A DNA stretch of 64,000 nt from Thermoanaerobaculia bacterium (GCA_947259925.1 CAMYOG010000057.1:86606-150605); one strand, 5' to 3'; counted from the stretch's first letter, positions 8,724 through 16,915 are shown. Numbers and translations are program-made. Notes: a model not told the origin generated them from the letters alone.

Positions 8724-10205
8724 ATGGGCAGTCCCCAACCCTCCTCGCTGGCTGAGAAGCGCCGCATTCTCCAGCTCGAGACCCTCTATGACCTCGGGGT
8801 CGCGCTGCACGCGCACCGACCCGAGCAAGAGCTGGTCGACGAGCTGATCCAGAAGGTTTGCACGATCCTGGATCCCGCGGCGGCGGTCGTGGTGACGCGC
8901 GACGGCTACGGTGGGGCTCGCTCGCTGGCCGGTGTCGGGTGGGCGGAAGGCCCCCCTCCGGCCGAGCAGTTCCTCGAGGATCCGCTTTGGCGTGAACTGC
9001 TCGCGAGTGGCCAGGCGCTGTCGCTGAGCGCGGGCTCGCTGGCCGGCCGGCGCTTCAGCAACCTGCTGGCGACGCCGCTCGCCTACCGCGGCGTCTACCT
9101 CGGCTACATGGCCTTCATGGACAAGGAGGAACGGGGTGGCGCCACGGCCGGCTTCACCGCCGAAGATCGCAGGTTCCTCGAATCGGTCGCTTCCCTGGCG
9201 GCGGTCGCACTCGACAGCGCCCGTCAGATGGAGGAGCTCGAAGTCGAGCGAGAACGGCTCGAGGAGGAGAACCGGCTTCTCAAGGGCGATCTGGTACGCA
9301 AGGTCGGCAGCGGTCGGATCGTCGCTCAGGCGGCGCCGATGCGGCAGGCGATCGAGCTGGTCGAGCGCGTCGCGCCGCGCGGCGTGAGCGTGGTCCTCCG
9401 CGGCGAGAGCGGCACCGGCAAGGAGTTGGTCGCCAAGCTCGTGCACCTCGAATCGGGACGGAGTGGCCCGATGGTCGCAGTCAACTGTGCCGCGATCCCC
9501 GAGACCCTTCTCGAGAGCGAGCTCTTCGGCATCGAGCGGGGCGTCGCCACCGGCGTCGAGGCACGCCGCGGGAAGTTCGAGCTCGCGGGCGGCGGCACCC
9601 TGTTTCTCGACGAGATCGGTGATCTCAGCCCGGCCGTGCAGGTCAAGCTGCTGCGGGCGCTCCAGGAGCGGGAGATCATCCGGGTCGGCGCCCAGACGCC
9701 GATACCGATCGACGTCCGCCTGATCGCGGCTACGCATCGCGACCTCGAGGCGCTGGTCTCCGAGGGGAGCTTTCGGGAAGACCTCTACTACCGCCTGAAA
9801 GGCGTCGAGATCAAGCTGCCGCCGCTGCGCGACCGCCGCGAAGATATCCCCCTGCTGGTCCGGCACTTCACCGAGCTCTTCTGCTCGCGCGAGGGGATCG
9901 CTACGCCACGCTTCCGATCCGAGGCCCTCGCCATGCTGCTCGAGCACGACTACCCGGGCAACGTGCGCGAGTTGCAGAACCTGGTCGAAGCCGCCCTGTC
10001 GCTCGCCGACGGCGAAGTGCGGCCCGAGCTCCTTCGATCTCTCCTGGGCGAAGGTGGAGAGGAGGCGGGGCCGCTGGCGCTGGATCTCGGGACGGTCGAG
10101 CGCCGCCATATCGGACGGGTGCTGCGGATGACCTCCGGCAACAAGAGCAGCGCCGCTCGGCTGCTCGGCATCGACCGCCGGACGCTCCAGCGCAAAGGCT
10201 TCTAG
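8724..10205 (+). CDS. GAF-AAA+ Fis-type regulator with altered GAFTGA loop
   Basis: A 493-residue member of the sigma-54 activator (bEBP) family. Residues about 15-170 form a GAF sensor domain, then a short coiled coil (EELEVERERLEEENRLL), the AAA+ domain (Walker A GESGTGKE, Walker B LFLDEIGDL, FREDLYYRL, YPGNVRELQNL) and a C-terminal Fis helix-turn-helix (KSSAARLLGIDRRTLQRKG). The loop that normally reads GAFTGA and touches sigma-54 is GVATGV here (residues 273-278), so activation of sigma-54 polymerase is uncertain. Two palindromes and a -24/-12 promoter lie just downstream, before the Rsb-like genes, which are its likely targets. No receiver domain; the GAF ligand is unknown. Confidence 0.9.
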   Translation: MGSPQPSSLAEKRRILQLETLYDLGVALHAHRPEQELVDELIQKVCTILDPAAAVVVTRDGYGGARSLAGVGWAEGPPPAEQFLEDPLWRELLASGQALSLSAGSLAGRRFSNLLATPLAYRGVYLGYMAFMDKEERGGATAGFTAEDRRFLESVASLAAVALDSARQMEELEVERERLEEENRLLKGDLVRKVGSGRIVAQAAPMRQAIELVERVAPRGVSVVLRGESGTGKELVAKLVHLESGRSGPMVAVNCAAIPETLLESELFGIERGVATGVEARRGKFELAGGGTLFLDEIGDLSPAVQVKLLRALQEREIIRVGAQTPIPIDVRLIAATHRDLEALVSEGSFREDLYYRLKGVEIKLPPLRDRREDIPLLVRHFTELFCSREGIATPRFRSEALAMLLEHDYPGNVRELQNLVEAALSLADGEVRPELLRSLLGEGGEEAGPLALDLGTVERRHIGRVLRMTSGNKSSAARLLGIDRRTLQRKGF

Positions 10206-10214
10206 ACATCCAGA

Positions 10215-10250
10215 CGAGGCACAATGCCGCATGTGCGGCATTGTGCCTCG
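10215..10250. promoter_or_regulatory. perfect 16-bp-arm palindrome, candidate activator site or terminator
   Basis: Arms CGAGGCACAATGCCGC and GCGGCATTGTGCCTCG around the loop ATGT, beginning 10 nt after the regulator's stop. No T-run follows, so it is a poor intrinsic terminator. It lies about 200 bp before the -24/-12 promoter at 10432, the usual distance of an upstream activator site, and shares the TGCGGCA half-site with the next palindrome. Confidence 0.6.
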
Positions 10251-10315
10251 ATAAGTCCAATGCAGCGGCGGAATGGCTCGCTAATCGACCCCGCTCGATA
10301 CTCCTTCCGCACTAG

Positions 10316-10348
10316 ATGCGGCAAAACGCCGCATGTCGGGGTGCGGCA
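10316..10348. promoter_or_regulatory. second palindrome plus half-site (TGCGGCA motif)
   Basis: ATGCGGC-AAAAC-GCCGCAT at 10316-10334, followed by a lone TGCGGCA at 10342-10348. It repeats the half-site of the palindrome at 10215 and sits about 100 bp upstream of the sigma-54-type promoter. Binding by the adjacent Fis-type regulator is inference. Confidence 0.5.
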
Positions 10349-10431
10349 AGAATACCGTGGTGCGCCCACCTGCCGAGCCTAACTGCTGCAATGGCGGGAG
10401 TTCGTGGCCCGGGACCCGCGCGGGGCCGAGG

Positions 10432-10448
10432 TTGGCAACCACCTTGCT
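10432..10448 (+). promoter_or_regulatory. sigma-54 (-24/-12) promoter
   Basis: TTGGCAACCACCTTGCT: invariant GG at 10434-10435 and GC at 10446-10447 with exactly 10 bases between, and the flanking TTGGCA and TTGCT near consensus. Transcription would start near 10459, 20 nt before the small gene at 10480. Best promoter match in the window for this factor. The rest of 10206-10479 contains only the palindromes described separately. Confidence 0.75.
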
Positions 10449-10479
10449 CTTCTCAGGTCCATCCCGGAGGGATTCCCTG

Positions 10480-10638
10480 ATGCTGGAAACGACCCGTAAA
10501 GCTGTAGCCACCTTCCCCCGGCTCTCGATCGAGGCGCTCGCGGTAGTCGGCACCACCTCCACGTTCGGCTGGCTGCTGGCTCACGACCTGATCCAGCCGA
10601 TCGCCGTCTACCTGCTCGAGATCTTCTTGGCCTTTTAG
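10480..10638 (+). CDS. 52-residue predicted membrane protein
   Basis: Small gene with a strong ribosome site (CGGAGGGA, 8 nt before the ATG). The product starts with a basic amphipathic stretch (LETTRKAVATFPRLS) followed by a hydrophobic helix-rich part (IEALAVVGTTSTFGWLLAHD, then LIQPIAVYLLEIFLAF), consistent with one or two membrane passes. No family recognised. It is the first gene after the -24/-12 promoter and stands 42 nt before the RsbW-like ATPase, so it may be a membrane anchor or input for that module; this is inference. Confidence 0.6.
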   Translation: MLETTRKAVATFPRLSIEALAVVGTTSTFGWLLAHDLIQPIAVYLLEIFLAF

Positions 10639-10680
10639 ATCTCTAGTAGAGTCGTCGGCTGAGAGACTGGTACCCGACGC

Positions 10681-11115
10681 ATGGAGAATAGCCTCGTCCT
10701 ACGGGAGGTGACTCTCACTCTCCCGATGCTGCCCGACATGGAGATCGCGGCGAGCAAGACCGCGACCGCCATGGCGGAGTTCATGCATATGAGCTCCGAT
10801 AGAATCGACGAGGTCCGGATGGCGGTGGTCGAGGCGTGTATCAACTCCTTCGAGCACAGCCAGGCGACGGACCGCAAGGTCTACATCACGTTCTCCGTGT
10901 TGGGCGACCGACAGCCCGAGACTCTACAGATCGTGCTCCGCGACACCGGGATCGGCTTCGACCCGGGTGACGTCGCGAAGCCGACGATCGAAGAGAAGAT
11001 CAAGGCGGAGAGCAAACGGGGATGGGGTCTCCAGATCATTCAGGGCCTGATGGACGAAGTCGAGATCAGCTCCAACGACGACGGCACGAAGATCGTGATG
11101 ACCAAGCACCGCTAG
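10681..11115 (+). CDS. RsbW-like anti-sigma factor / HATPase_c domain protein
   Basis: A 144-residue GHKL ATPase of the anti-sigma serine kinase type. Motifs: N box EACINSFEHS, G1 DTGIGFD and G2 RGWGLQII with a following VEISS strand. Such proteins phosphorylate a STAS partner and release or bind a sigma factor or other target (partner switching). The STAS protein and the PP2C phosphatase of the same circuit follow directly. No sigma factor gene is adjacent, so the final target is unknown. Probably cytoplasmic. Confidence 0.85.
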   Translation: MENSLVLREVTLTLPMLPDMEIAASKTATAMAEFMHMSSDRIDEVRMAVVEACINSFEHSQATDRKVYITFSVLGDRQPETLQIVLRDTGIGFDPGDVAKPTIEEKIKAESKRGWGLQIIQGLMDEVEISSNDDGTKIVMTKHR

Positions 11116-11134
11116 GGTTTGGAGAAAAGGGACG

Positions 11135-11482
11135 ATGAGCGAGACTCTGAAACTGACCGTAGATCGGCGCGACGAGCTGGCGGTCATCTACACCGAGGGA
11201 TACATCAACAACCAAGGTGGAGAGGAGATCGCCCGCGAGGCGTTCAAGCTGATCGACGACGGAGAGAAGACCCTGCTGCTGAACTTGTCGGGGACCAAGA
11301 TCGTCAACTCGATCGGTATCTCGATTCTGATCGAGATCATCGAGAAGATGCTCGATATCGAGGGCAAGCTCGCCTTTTGCTCGCTCACTCCGACCATCGA
11401 GAAGACGTTTCACATCATGGGGCTGACCCAGTACGCCGCGATCTTTCCCGACGAGGAGAGCGCGGTCGGCGAGCTCGCGTGA
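11135..11482 (+). CDS. STAS-domain anti-anti-sigma factor
   Basis: A 115-residue STAS protein of the SpoIIAA/RsbV kind. The phosphorylation region reads LNLSGTKIVNSIGISILIEI, where the Ser of NSIG is the expected phospho-site in place of the usual DSSG. It also has the C-terminal strand-helix KLAFCSLTPTIEKTFHIMGL typical of the family. ATG 11135 follows a GGAGAAAAGG site. It is 19 nt after the RsbW-like kinase gene and 7 nt before the phosphatase gene, giving a complete kinase-substrate-phosphatase set. Confidence 0.87.
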   Translation: MSETLKLTVDRRDELAVIYTEGYINNQGGEEIAREAFKLIDDGEKTLLLNLSGTKIVNSIGISILIEIIEKMLDIEGKLAFCSLTPTIEKTFHIMGLTQYAAIFPDEESAVGELA

Positions 11483-11489
11483 GCAGGGG

Positions 11490-13079
11490 ATGACCCGGAC
11501 GGTCGCCAGCGCGTCGGAAGCCTCCCGAGCCTGGAACGAGATTCTGGAGCTCGCCGGGTCGGACGAGACCGGCCGGGTGCTGGTCGAGCGTCTGCTCGAG
11601 CTTCTGCGGCTCGCTGCCGATGCCGTCGGGGTGGCGCTCTACATCGGAGACCAGCCCAGGTTCGAGCGTGAGCACGTGGTCGGCTCGGGCGATTTCCCCG
11701 AGCTGGTCGAGAGCACCGAGACGCCCGAGGGGTTCGAAGCGATCGTGGTCGGCGACGGCGTGATGCTCATCGATTCGCCGAGGCGGTCGCTCGACGACCT
11801 GGAGCACGGCCTCAGGGTAGCGCTGGCGGCGGGCGTCCGAAGTCTGCGCCTCGAGAAGCGCCTCAAACGACAGCGCTTCGAGGTCAACTACCGCGGTGTC
11901 GAGCTGGAGGCGCTCTACGACGTCGGCCTGGCCATCGCACGCACCCTCAACCTCGAGGAGCTCTCCGAGGAGATCCTGTTGCGCGCGGTCTCGCTGCTCG
12001 ATGCGCGACTCGGCGCGCTCTACCTGACGCGCGGCGACTGCTACGTCCTCGATCGGACCTTCGGAGGTGACGCCCGTGCGCAGATCGACGCTGCCGATCC
12101 GCAGATGAAGGCGCTGCTCGAGCGCGAGCGACTCGACGACCAGGACCTGATTCCGGGCGCCGAGCACCTGCTGGCGGTGCCGATCGAAGCCGACGGCAAG
12201 CCGCTCGGCCTGCTCCTGGTCGCCGACAAGGAGAGCCGGCGCGGGGTCGGACCGTTCGGACCCTCGGATCGCCGCAGCCTCGGCATGCTCGCCAATCAGG
12301 CCGCGATCGCGCTCGAGAATGCGCACCTCCACCGCCAGGCGCTCGAGAAGGAGCGCCTGGAGCGGGAGGCGCAGCTGGCCGCCGAGATCCAGCGTCGCTT
12401 GCTGCCGGACACCCTGCCGAAGCTCGACGGGCTCGAGCTGACCGGCTGGAACCGCCCGGCGCGCCAGGTGGGCGGCGACTACTACGACCTCCTACCGCTC
12501 GCTGGAGGCTGCTTCGCCGCGGTCGTGGCCGACGTCACCGGCAAGGGGATGCCGGCCGCGCTGATGGTGTCGACGATCCACTCTGCCCTCCGGCTTCTTC
12601 TCGACCGCGAGCCGCTCGGGCCGGAGCTGGTCGCGCGCCTCAACCATCACGTCTTCGACTCGAGCGCGCCGAACAAGTTCATCACCTTGCTGATCGCTTC
12701 GATCGACCCGGGCAGCGGCGAGGTCAGCTATCTCAACGCCGGACACAACCCCGGGCTTCTGATTCGCGGCTCCGGGGGCGTCGAGGAGCTTCCGACCGGG
12801 GGCATGCCGCTGGGGCTATTCCAGGGCGGTGAGTACGAGGCGCGGTCGCTGGCGATGGAGCCGGGTGACCTGCTCTGCTTCTACAGCGACGGCATCACCG
12901 AGTGCCAGGCGCCGGATGAGGAGGAGTTCGGCGACAAGAGGTTGAAGGATCTCTTGCGGGAGTTGGCGATCGATCCCCTCGACAAGGTCGTCGCCGCGGT
13001 CGACCACGCGGTCACCGACTTCGCCGCCGGTCTACCGCAGGGGGACGACCAGACCCTGGTCCTGCTGCGCAAGACCTGA
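11490..13079 (+). CDS. GAF-PP2C (SpoIIE/RsbU-type) serine phosphatase
   Basis: A 529-residue phosphatase expected to dephosphorylate the STAS protein and so switch the module. The N-terminal 130 residues are of unclear fold; a GAF domain spans about residues 135-280 (TLNLEELSEEILLRAVSLLD to MLANQAAIALENAHLH). A coiled linker (KERLEREAQLAAEIQRRLLP) leads to the PP2C domain with metal-binding acidic residues (GGDYYDLLPL, VVADVTGKGMPAAL, CFYSDGITE, GDDQTLVLL). Signals entering through GAF are unknown. The gene ends just before a family A REP copy. Confidence 0.9.
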   Translation: MTRTVASASEASRAWNEILELAGSDETGRVLVERLLELLRLAADAVGVALYIGDQPRFEREHVVGSGDFPELVESTETPEGFEAIVVGDGVMLIDSPRRSLDDLEHGLRVALAAGVRSLRLEKRLKRQRFEVNYRGVELEALYDVGLAIARTLNLEELSEEILLRAVSLLDARLGALYLTRGDCYVLDRTFGGDARAQIDAADPQMKALLERERLDDQDLIPGAEHLLAVPIEADGKPLGLLLVADKESRRGVGPFGPSDRRSLGMLANQAAIALENAHLHRQALEKERLEREAQLAAEIQRRLLPDTLPKLDGLELTGWNRPARQVGGDYYDLLPLAGGCFAAVVADVTGKGMPAALMVSTIHSALRLLLDREPLGPELVARLNHHVFDSSAPNKFITLLIASIDPGSGEVSYLNAGHNPGLLIRGSGGVEELPTGGMPLGLFQGGEYEARSLAMEPGDLLCFYSDGITECQAPDEEEFGDKRLKDLLRELAIDPLDKVVAAVDHAVTDFAAGLPQGDDQTLVLLRKT

Positions 13080-13080
13080 T

Positions 13081-13111
13081 CCGAAATTCGGGGACAGGTT
13101 GACTATTTCGG
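13081..13111 (+). repeat. REP element, family A (left copy of RAYT remnant)
   Basis: CCGAAATTCGGGGACAGGTT followed by GACTATTTCGG, directly after the phosphatase stop. Its 18-bp core is repeated in inverted orientation at 13313-13330 with one mismatch, so the two flank the transposase remnant. Confidence 0.8.
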
Positions 13112-13227
13112 CCGGCGCGGTACTGCTCGGGTTCGCCAGGACCGAGAAAGATCGGTTCGCCTCGGTTACCGCGATGCGTAATGTGATGCGGGCAGCCAGG
13201 CACAACCACCCGTGCAAAGCGCACCAC
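13112..13227 (-). pseudogene. RAYT (REP-associated tyrosine transposase) N-terminal remnant
   Basis: Read from GTG 13227 leftwards, the translation gives the RAYT/Y1 transposase start: RFARVVVPGCPHHITHRGNR then EPIF. The HHITHRGN part matches the usual PHHVTQRGN block that precedes the HUH motif. After about 38 residues it runs straight into the REP copy at 13081-13111, so the HUH and catalytic Tyr regions are missing. A decayed or internally deleted copy; it cannot be active. It ties the REP elements in this window to a RAYT source. Confidence 0.8.
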
Positions 13228-13312
13228 TCTTACCTCCGTATCGACAGGACGTCGATAGAGGGCTAGTTCTGCCTGAGCAGAGCAGGCGAGCCCCAATTCG
13301 GACCGTAATACT

Positions 13313-13346
13313 CAACCTGTCCCCGAATTACAGGTCGACTATTTCG
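13313..13346. repeat. REP element, family A (right copy)
   Basis: CAACCTGTCCCCGAATTA at 13313-13330 is the inverted counterpart of the left copy; it is followed at once by ACAGGTCGACTATTTCG, a fragment in direct orientation. Nothing else is recognisable up to the next gene at 13377. Confidence 0.75.
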
Positions 13347-13376
13347 CTTGGGCTCGCGAGCCCGAGCGGTCGTCGA

Positions 13377-14897
13377 CTACCGGACGCGCAGGCCTTCGAT
13401 GCCGGCGAGCGCCACGGCCGGGGCGGTGAAACCGCCCAGATAGCCGTCGCGGGTCAACCGGGTGGCGGTTTCGCTGCCGATCTCGAGGATGCCCGAGAAC
13501 GCCCGGAGCAGACTGTCCTCCCAGAAGAGATCGGGCAGCGGCGGCCCCAGCTCGCCGCCTTCGATCCGCCGCACGCCGCGGGCCCGCGCACCGAAATGGA
13601 CGCGGTTCGGCTCTCGGCACTCCAGGTGATCGAGCCAACCGATCCAGAGCCCTCCCTCGGCGGCTCGCAGGAGCTCGGCTTCACCGGCCTCGCCCGGCAC
13701 CAGGAAAACGTTCTGGGCGCGCGCGTCGTTGCCGCCGATCGCGTGCGCGGTGGGTGGCAGGCCGAGCACAGCGGCCTGGCGCTGGTCGAGCGCCGGCGTC
13801 TTGGGCGCGCCGTCGAGGATCAGCGGCACGCGTCTCTTCGCCGTCCCCTCGAGATCGAACGGGAACGGGATACCGCTCGGATCGGTGGCGTCGTCGACCA
13901 GGGTCAGCGACCGGTCGAACACCTGCACGCCGAGGTGCTCGCGCAGGAAGCTGGTGCCGTCGTAGTAGGCCTTGGCCGAGAACGACTCCTGATTGAGCAT
14001 CTCGATCAGCGAGATGACCGCCTCGGGGGCGAGGACCACCGGCACGCTCTCGCTGGGTGGACCGGCCATGTCGCCATGGGCGTTGCGAGCACGTGCTCGC
14101 TCGAGGACGCCGTCCGGGTGCAGGCTCTCCAACCGCCGCGAGGCGTTTGCCGCTCGACCGGAACCGGGGTGCTGGCCGCACCGGGCCTCGAAGCCGACCC
14201 CGGTCGCCGACACCTGGCGCCGGACACCGCGGCTGTTGTAGACCACGACGCGCGACTCCGCCCATTCGAGCGAGACGGTCTCGCGCTTGGCCTGCAGCTG
14301 CTCGAGCAGATCCCGTGCAGCCTGCGATCCGAGCGCCGCGATGCGCGCGTCGTGCAGGCCGTTGGCACTCTCGATCGGATCGTTCCCGGCCGGGAGGTGA
14401 GGCAGCCCCGAAAGCGGCTCGCGCACCCGCGACTGGGCCATCGCCAGCCGGACCGCGTTGGTCAGATCACCGTGCTCGGCGCCGCCGGTGCGATAGCTCC
14501 CGACTCGCCCGAGGTCGAGCACCCGCACCAGGACGGTCCGCTCGGGTACCAGTCGCACGTCGGTCCGGCTGCCGGTACGGGTCGCAACGCCGCGCACCAC
14601 CTCGAGCCAGACGAGCTCGGTCTCGTCCGCCGGCGAGCTCGCGAGCACCGCCTCCAACCGATCGCCGATCTCGTCGATCGGAAGGAGCTCCGGCTTGATG
14701 TCCGCTGCCGGCTTGCGCCGCCGACCGTCCCCCTTCTTGCGCCCCTTTCCGGCTCGTCGCCGTCCGCTGGGAGCGCCCTTGCGCTGCTCCCCGGCCTGCG
14801 CTCGTCCCTTCTCGGGCGGCCGCTGCTCGCCCGGCGGCGACTGGCCGCCACGGCCGCGGCGCCTGCGTCCCCGAGAGCGCCGGCGCGCGGCGCTCAA
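13377..14897 (-). CDS. TldE/PmbA-like metallopeptidase-family protein
   Basis: A 506-residue protein. Residues 1 to about 66 are a disordered, Arg/Gly/Lys-rich region (RRRSRGRRRRGRGG and repeats of PPGEQRPPEKG type). The remainder is the TldD/PmbA fold: VSLEWAESRVVVYNSRGVRR strand region, FSAKAYYDGTSFLREHLG, DDATDPSGIPFPFDLEGTAK, and a C-terminal domain with LPPTAHAIGGND and GYLGGFTAPAVALAGIE. The HExxxH zinc motif of TldD is absent, as in TldE/PmbA, the non-catalytic partner of the TldDE protease. No tldD is seen nearby. Its ATG overlaps the mtaB stop by 4 nt. The basic N-terminal extension is unusual for the family. Confidence 0.8.
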   Translation of the reverse strand: MSAARRRSRGRRRRGRGGQSPPGEQRPPEKGRAQAGEQRKGAPSGRRRAGKGRKKGDGRRRKPAADIKPELLPIDEIGDRLEAVLASSPADETELVWLEVVRGVATRTGSRTDVRLVPERTVLVRVLDLGRVGSYRTGGAEHGDLTNAVRLAMAQSRVREPLSGLPHLPAGNDPIESANGLHDARIAALGSQAARDLLEQLQAKRETVSLEWAESRVVVYNSRGVRRQVSATGVGFEARCGQHPGSGRAANASRRLESLHPDGVLERARARNAHGDMAGPPSESVPVVLAPEAVISLIEMLNQESFSAKAYYDGTSFLREHLGVQVFDRSLTLVDDATDPSGIPFPFDLEGTAKRRVPLILDGAPKTPALDQRQAAVLGLPPTAHAIGGNDARAQNVFLVPGEAGEAELLRAAEGGLWIGWLDHLECREPNRVHFGARARGVRRIEGGELGPPLPDLFWEDSLLRAFSGILEIGSETATRLTRDGYLGGFTAPAVALAGIEGLRVR

Positions 14898-16159
14898 GCC
14901 GCGATCTCCTCGGCCAGCACCCCGCCGTCGACGATCTCCCCGACGCAGACCTCCTGGAGTCGGGAAGCGACGCGGCCCGGGCGGACGACCCGGATGTAGT
15001 TGTCGGTCGTCCCCAGCCAGCGCTGGTTCCGAGCCTGTTCCCAGAGCACCTGCACCCGCTCGCCGCGCTGGCTGGTCCAGAAATCGGACTGGCTCCGCTC
15101 TGCGACCGCGAGCATCCGCTCCATCCGCTCGCGCTTGACCGGATGTGGGATCTGGTCCGGCAGCGTGGCCGCCTCGGTCCCGGGTCGCTCGGAGTACGGG
15201 AAGGCGTGGATCCGCGCGAACCGCATCTCCTCGGCGAACCGCACGCTACGCTCGAACTCCCGCTCACTCTCGCCCGGGAAGCCGACGATCACGTCGGTGG
15301 TGATCGCGACCCCCGGCACCGCCGCGCGGATCTCGGCAGTCAGGTGGGCGAAGTCCCTGGCCGAGTAGGGCCGGCGCATCCGTGCCAGCGTCTCGGTACA
15401 GCCGCTCTGGAGCGACAGGTGCACGTGGCGGCAGAGGCGCTCGGACGCGAAGTGGTCGAGCAGACGGCGGTCGAACTGCCACGGCGCGATCGACGTCAAC
15501 CGCAGGCGCGGTACTTCGGTCTCGGCCAGCAGCCGTTCGACCAGGTCGGCGAGGCGGGTCTCCCCCGAACGGTAGGCGGAGATCTGGACGCCGGTGATCA
15601 CGACCTCCTGGAAGCCGCCCCGGTCGAGAGCGCGTACTTCGGCCACCACCTCGTCGGCGCTCCGACTCCGCTGTGCGCCCCGGGTCGACGGGATGATGCA
15701 GAACGAGCAGCGCATGTTGCAGCCGTCCTCGATCTTGACCAGCGCGCGCGAGTTGCCGAACTCGAGCGGGACATAGGGAACCTCGATCTGGCTGCTGCTG
15801 CTGCCGAAACGCCTGGTCTCCGGGAAGGCGCGGTGAACGTGCTCCAACAGCCGCTCCTTCTCGTGGTTGGCGACGATCAGGTCGACCCCGGCAAGTCGAG
15901 CCGCCTCGGTGGGCTCGCTGGCGACGTAGCAGCCGGTCAGCACGGTCTTGAGCGCCGGGTTGAGTCGCCTGCCGCGGCGGGCGACCTTGCGGGAATCTCG
16001 CGCCGCCATGTGCGTCACCGTGCAGCTGTTGACCACGTGCAGGTCCGCGTCACTCAGCGAGGGCGAGATCGTGTGTCCCGCCGCCACGAAGCGGCGGGCG
16101 AGAGCCTCCAGCTCGGCCTGGTTGAGCTTGCAGCCCAGGTTGGTGAAGAAGACGCGCAT
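14894..16159 (-). CDS. mtaB: MtaB, tRNA t6A37 methylthiotransferase
   Basis: Radical-SAM enzyme that adds a methylthio group to threonylcarbamoyladenosine 37 of tRNA. At 421 residues it has the three expected parts: the N-terminal MTTase domain (FFTNLGCKLNQAE with its Cys, later NSCTVTHMA and GCYV giving the second cluster), the radical-SAM CxxxCxxC in EDGCNMRCSFCIIPSTRG, and a C-terminal TRAM-like segment. The start FFTNLGCKLNQ is the MtaB rather than MiaB or RimO form. It is 9 nt downstream of the SEC-C gene and overlaps the TldE-like gene (ATGA). Confidence 0.92.
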   Translation of the reverse strand: MRVFFTNLGCKLNQAELEALARRFVAAGHTISPSLSDADLHVVNSCTVTHMAARDSRKVARRGRRLNPALKTVLTGCYVASEPTEAARLAGVDLIVANHEKERLLEHVHRAFPETRRFGSSSSQIEVPYVPLEFGNSRALVKIEDGCNMRCSFCIIPSTRGAQRSRSADEVVAEVRALDRGGFQEVVITGVQISAYRSGETRLADLVERLLAETEVPRLRLTSIAPWQFDRRLLDHFASERLCRHVHLSLQSGCTETLARMRRPYSARDFAHLTAEIRAAVPGVAITTDVIVGFPGESEREFERSVRFAEEMRFARIHAFPYSERPGTEAATLPDQIPHPVKRERMERMLAVAERSQSDFWTSQRGERVQVLWEQARNQRWLGTTDNYIRVVRPGRVASRLQEVCVGEIVDGGVLAEEIAA

Positions 16160-16168
16160 GGTGCGGGA

Positions 16169-16429
16169 TTACAGGCGCAGGAAGATCCGCTTGTACCAGG
16201 GCACGCCCTGCGCCTTCAGGTTGGCGCGGACCTCCCGGAGGTGCTCCTTGTCCCGCTCGCGGGCGAGCTTCTTGAGATAGGCCGTCCCCTCGCTCAGGTG
16301 ACAGTCCTTGTACTTCTTGCCGCTGCCGCACGGACACGGCTCATTGCGACCGATCTTGGCCACGTGCCGCGGCAGCGGCCGGTTCGAGAATCCGGGCCAG
16401 ACGACCTTCGAGTGCATCTTTCTCGCCAC
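16169..16429 (-). CDS. SEC-C motif protein
   Basis: An 86-residue basic protein whose core is a SEC-C zinc motif, [18 protein letters not shown], the same module found at the SecA C-terminus where it binds zinc and contacts SecB or ribosomes. The flanking helix ([20 protein letters not shown]) is charged. Small SEC-C proteins are common and mostly uncharacterised; here the gene leads the mtaB-tldE operon. The ATG at 16429 gives 23 residues before the motif. Confidence 0.85.
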   Translation of the reverse strand: MARKMHSKVVWPGFSNRPLPRHVAKIGRNEPCPCGSGKKYKDCHLSEGTAYLKKLARERDKEHLREVRANLKAQGVPWYKRIFLRL

Positions 16430-16550
16430 GGCTTGATGATAGCCGATCGACCCGGTGGTTCTCGAACGTCACGCCAACCAGCGGGCAGGCGACGAAGCCG
16501 TGTAACCCGTCGCGTTCAGCGACTCCCGGGGGTGTCCTTTTCACTTCACT

Positions 16551-16892
16551 TCATCTACTCGAGGCGTGCAACCAGAACGCGCTCAGCACCATGAGCGCGC
16601 CGACCCCGGCCACCGCGAATTGCGCGCCGCCCGGCGTAGCCGAAACGCCGAGCACGAGCCATGCCAGGAAAAGAACATTGGCAACACCGGCCAGACGCCA
16701 CGACGAGGCCGGCGGAGTTCGAGGCCAGAGAGCCACGTTGAGGAGCGCGACGAAGATACCGCCAAGTCCTGCGCCGGCAAACCACACCGCTGATTCCGTG
16801 AGTGCGGGGTAAAAGAGGAGAGTGGCCGCGGTGTGCACGATGCCGATGCCCAACACCAACACGGTAGAGATCTTGTGGACCGTCCTGATCAC
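16551..16892 (-). CDS. small four-helix membrane protein
   Basis: 113 residues from a GTG at 16892 with four predicted membrane helices: ISTVLVLGIGIVHTAATLLF, AVWFAGAGLGGIFVALLNVA, LAGVANVLFLAWLVLGVSA and FAVAGVGALMVLSAFWLHA. No family is recognised with confidence. It stands 23 nt downstream of the glycosidase-like gene on the same strand, but nothing links the two functionally. Confidence 0.65.
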   Translation of the reverse strand: MIRTVHKISTVLVLGIGIVHTAATLLFYPALTESAVWFAGAGLGGIFVALLNVALWPRTPPASSWRLAGVANVLFLAWLVLGVSATPGGAQFAVAGVGALMVLSAFWLHASSR

Positions 16893-16915
16893 CAGACTCC
16901 CTCGCTCGAAGCCAC

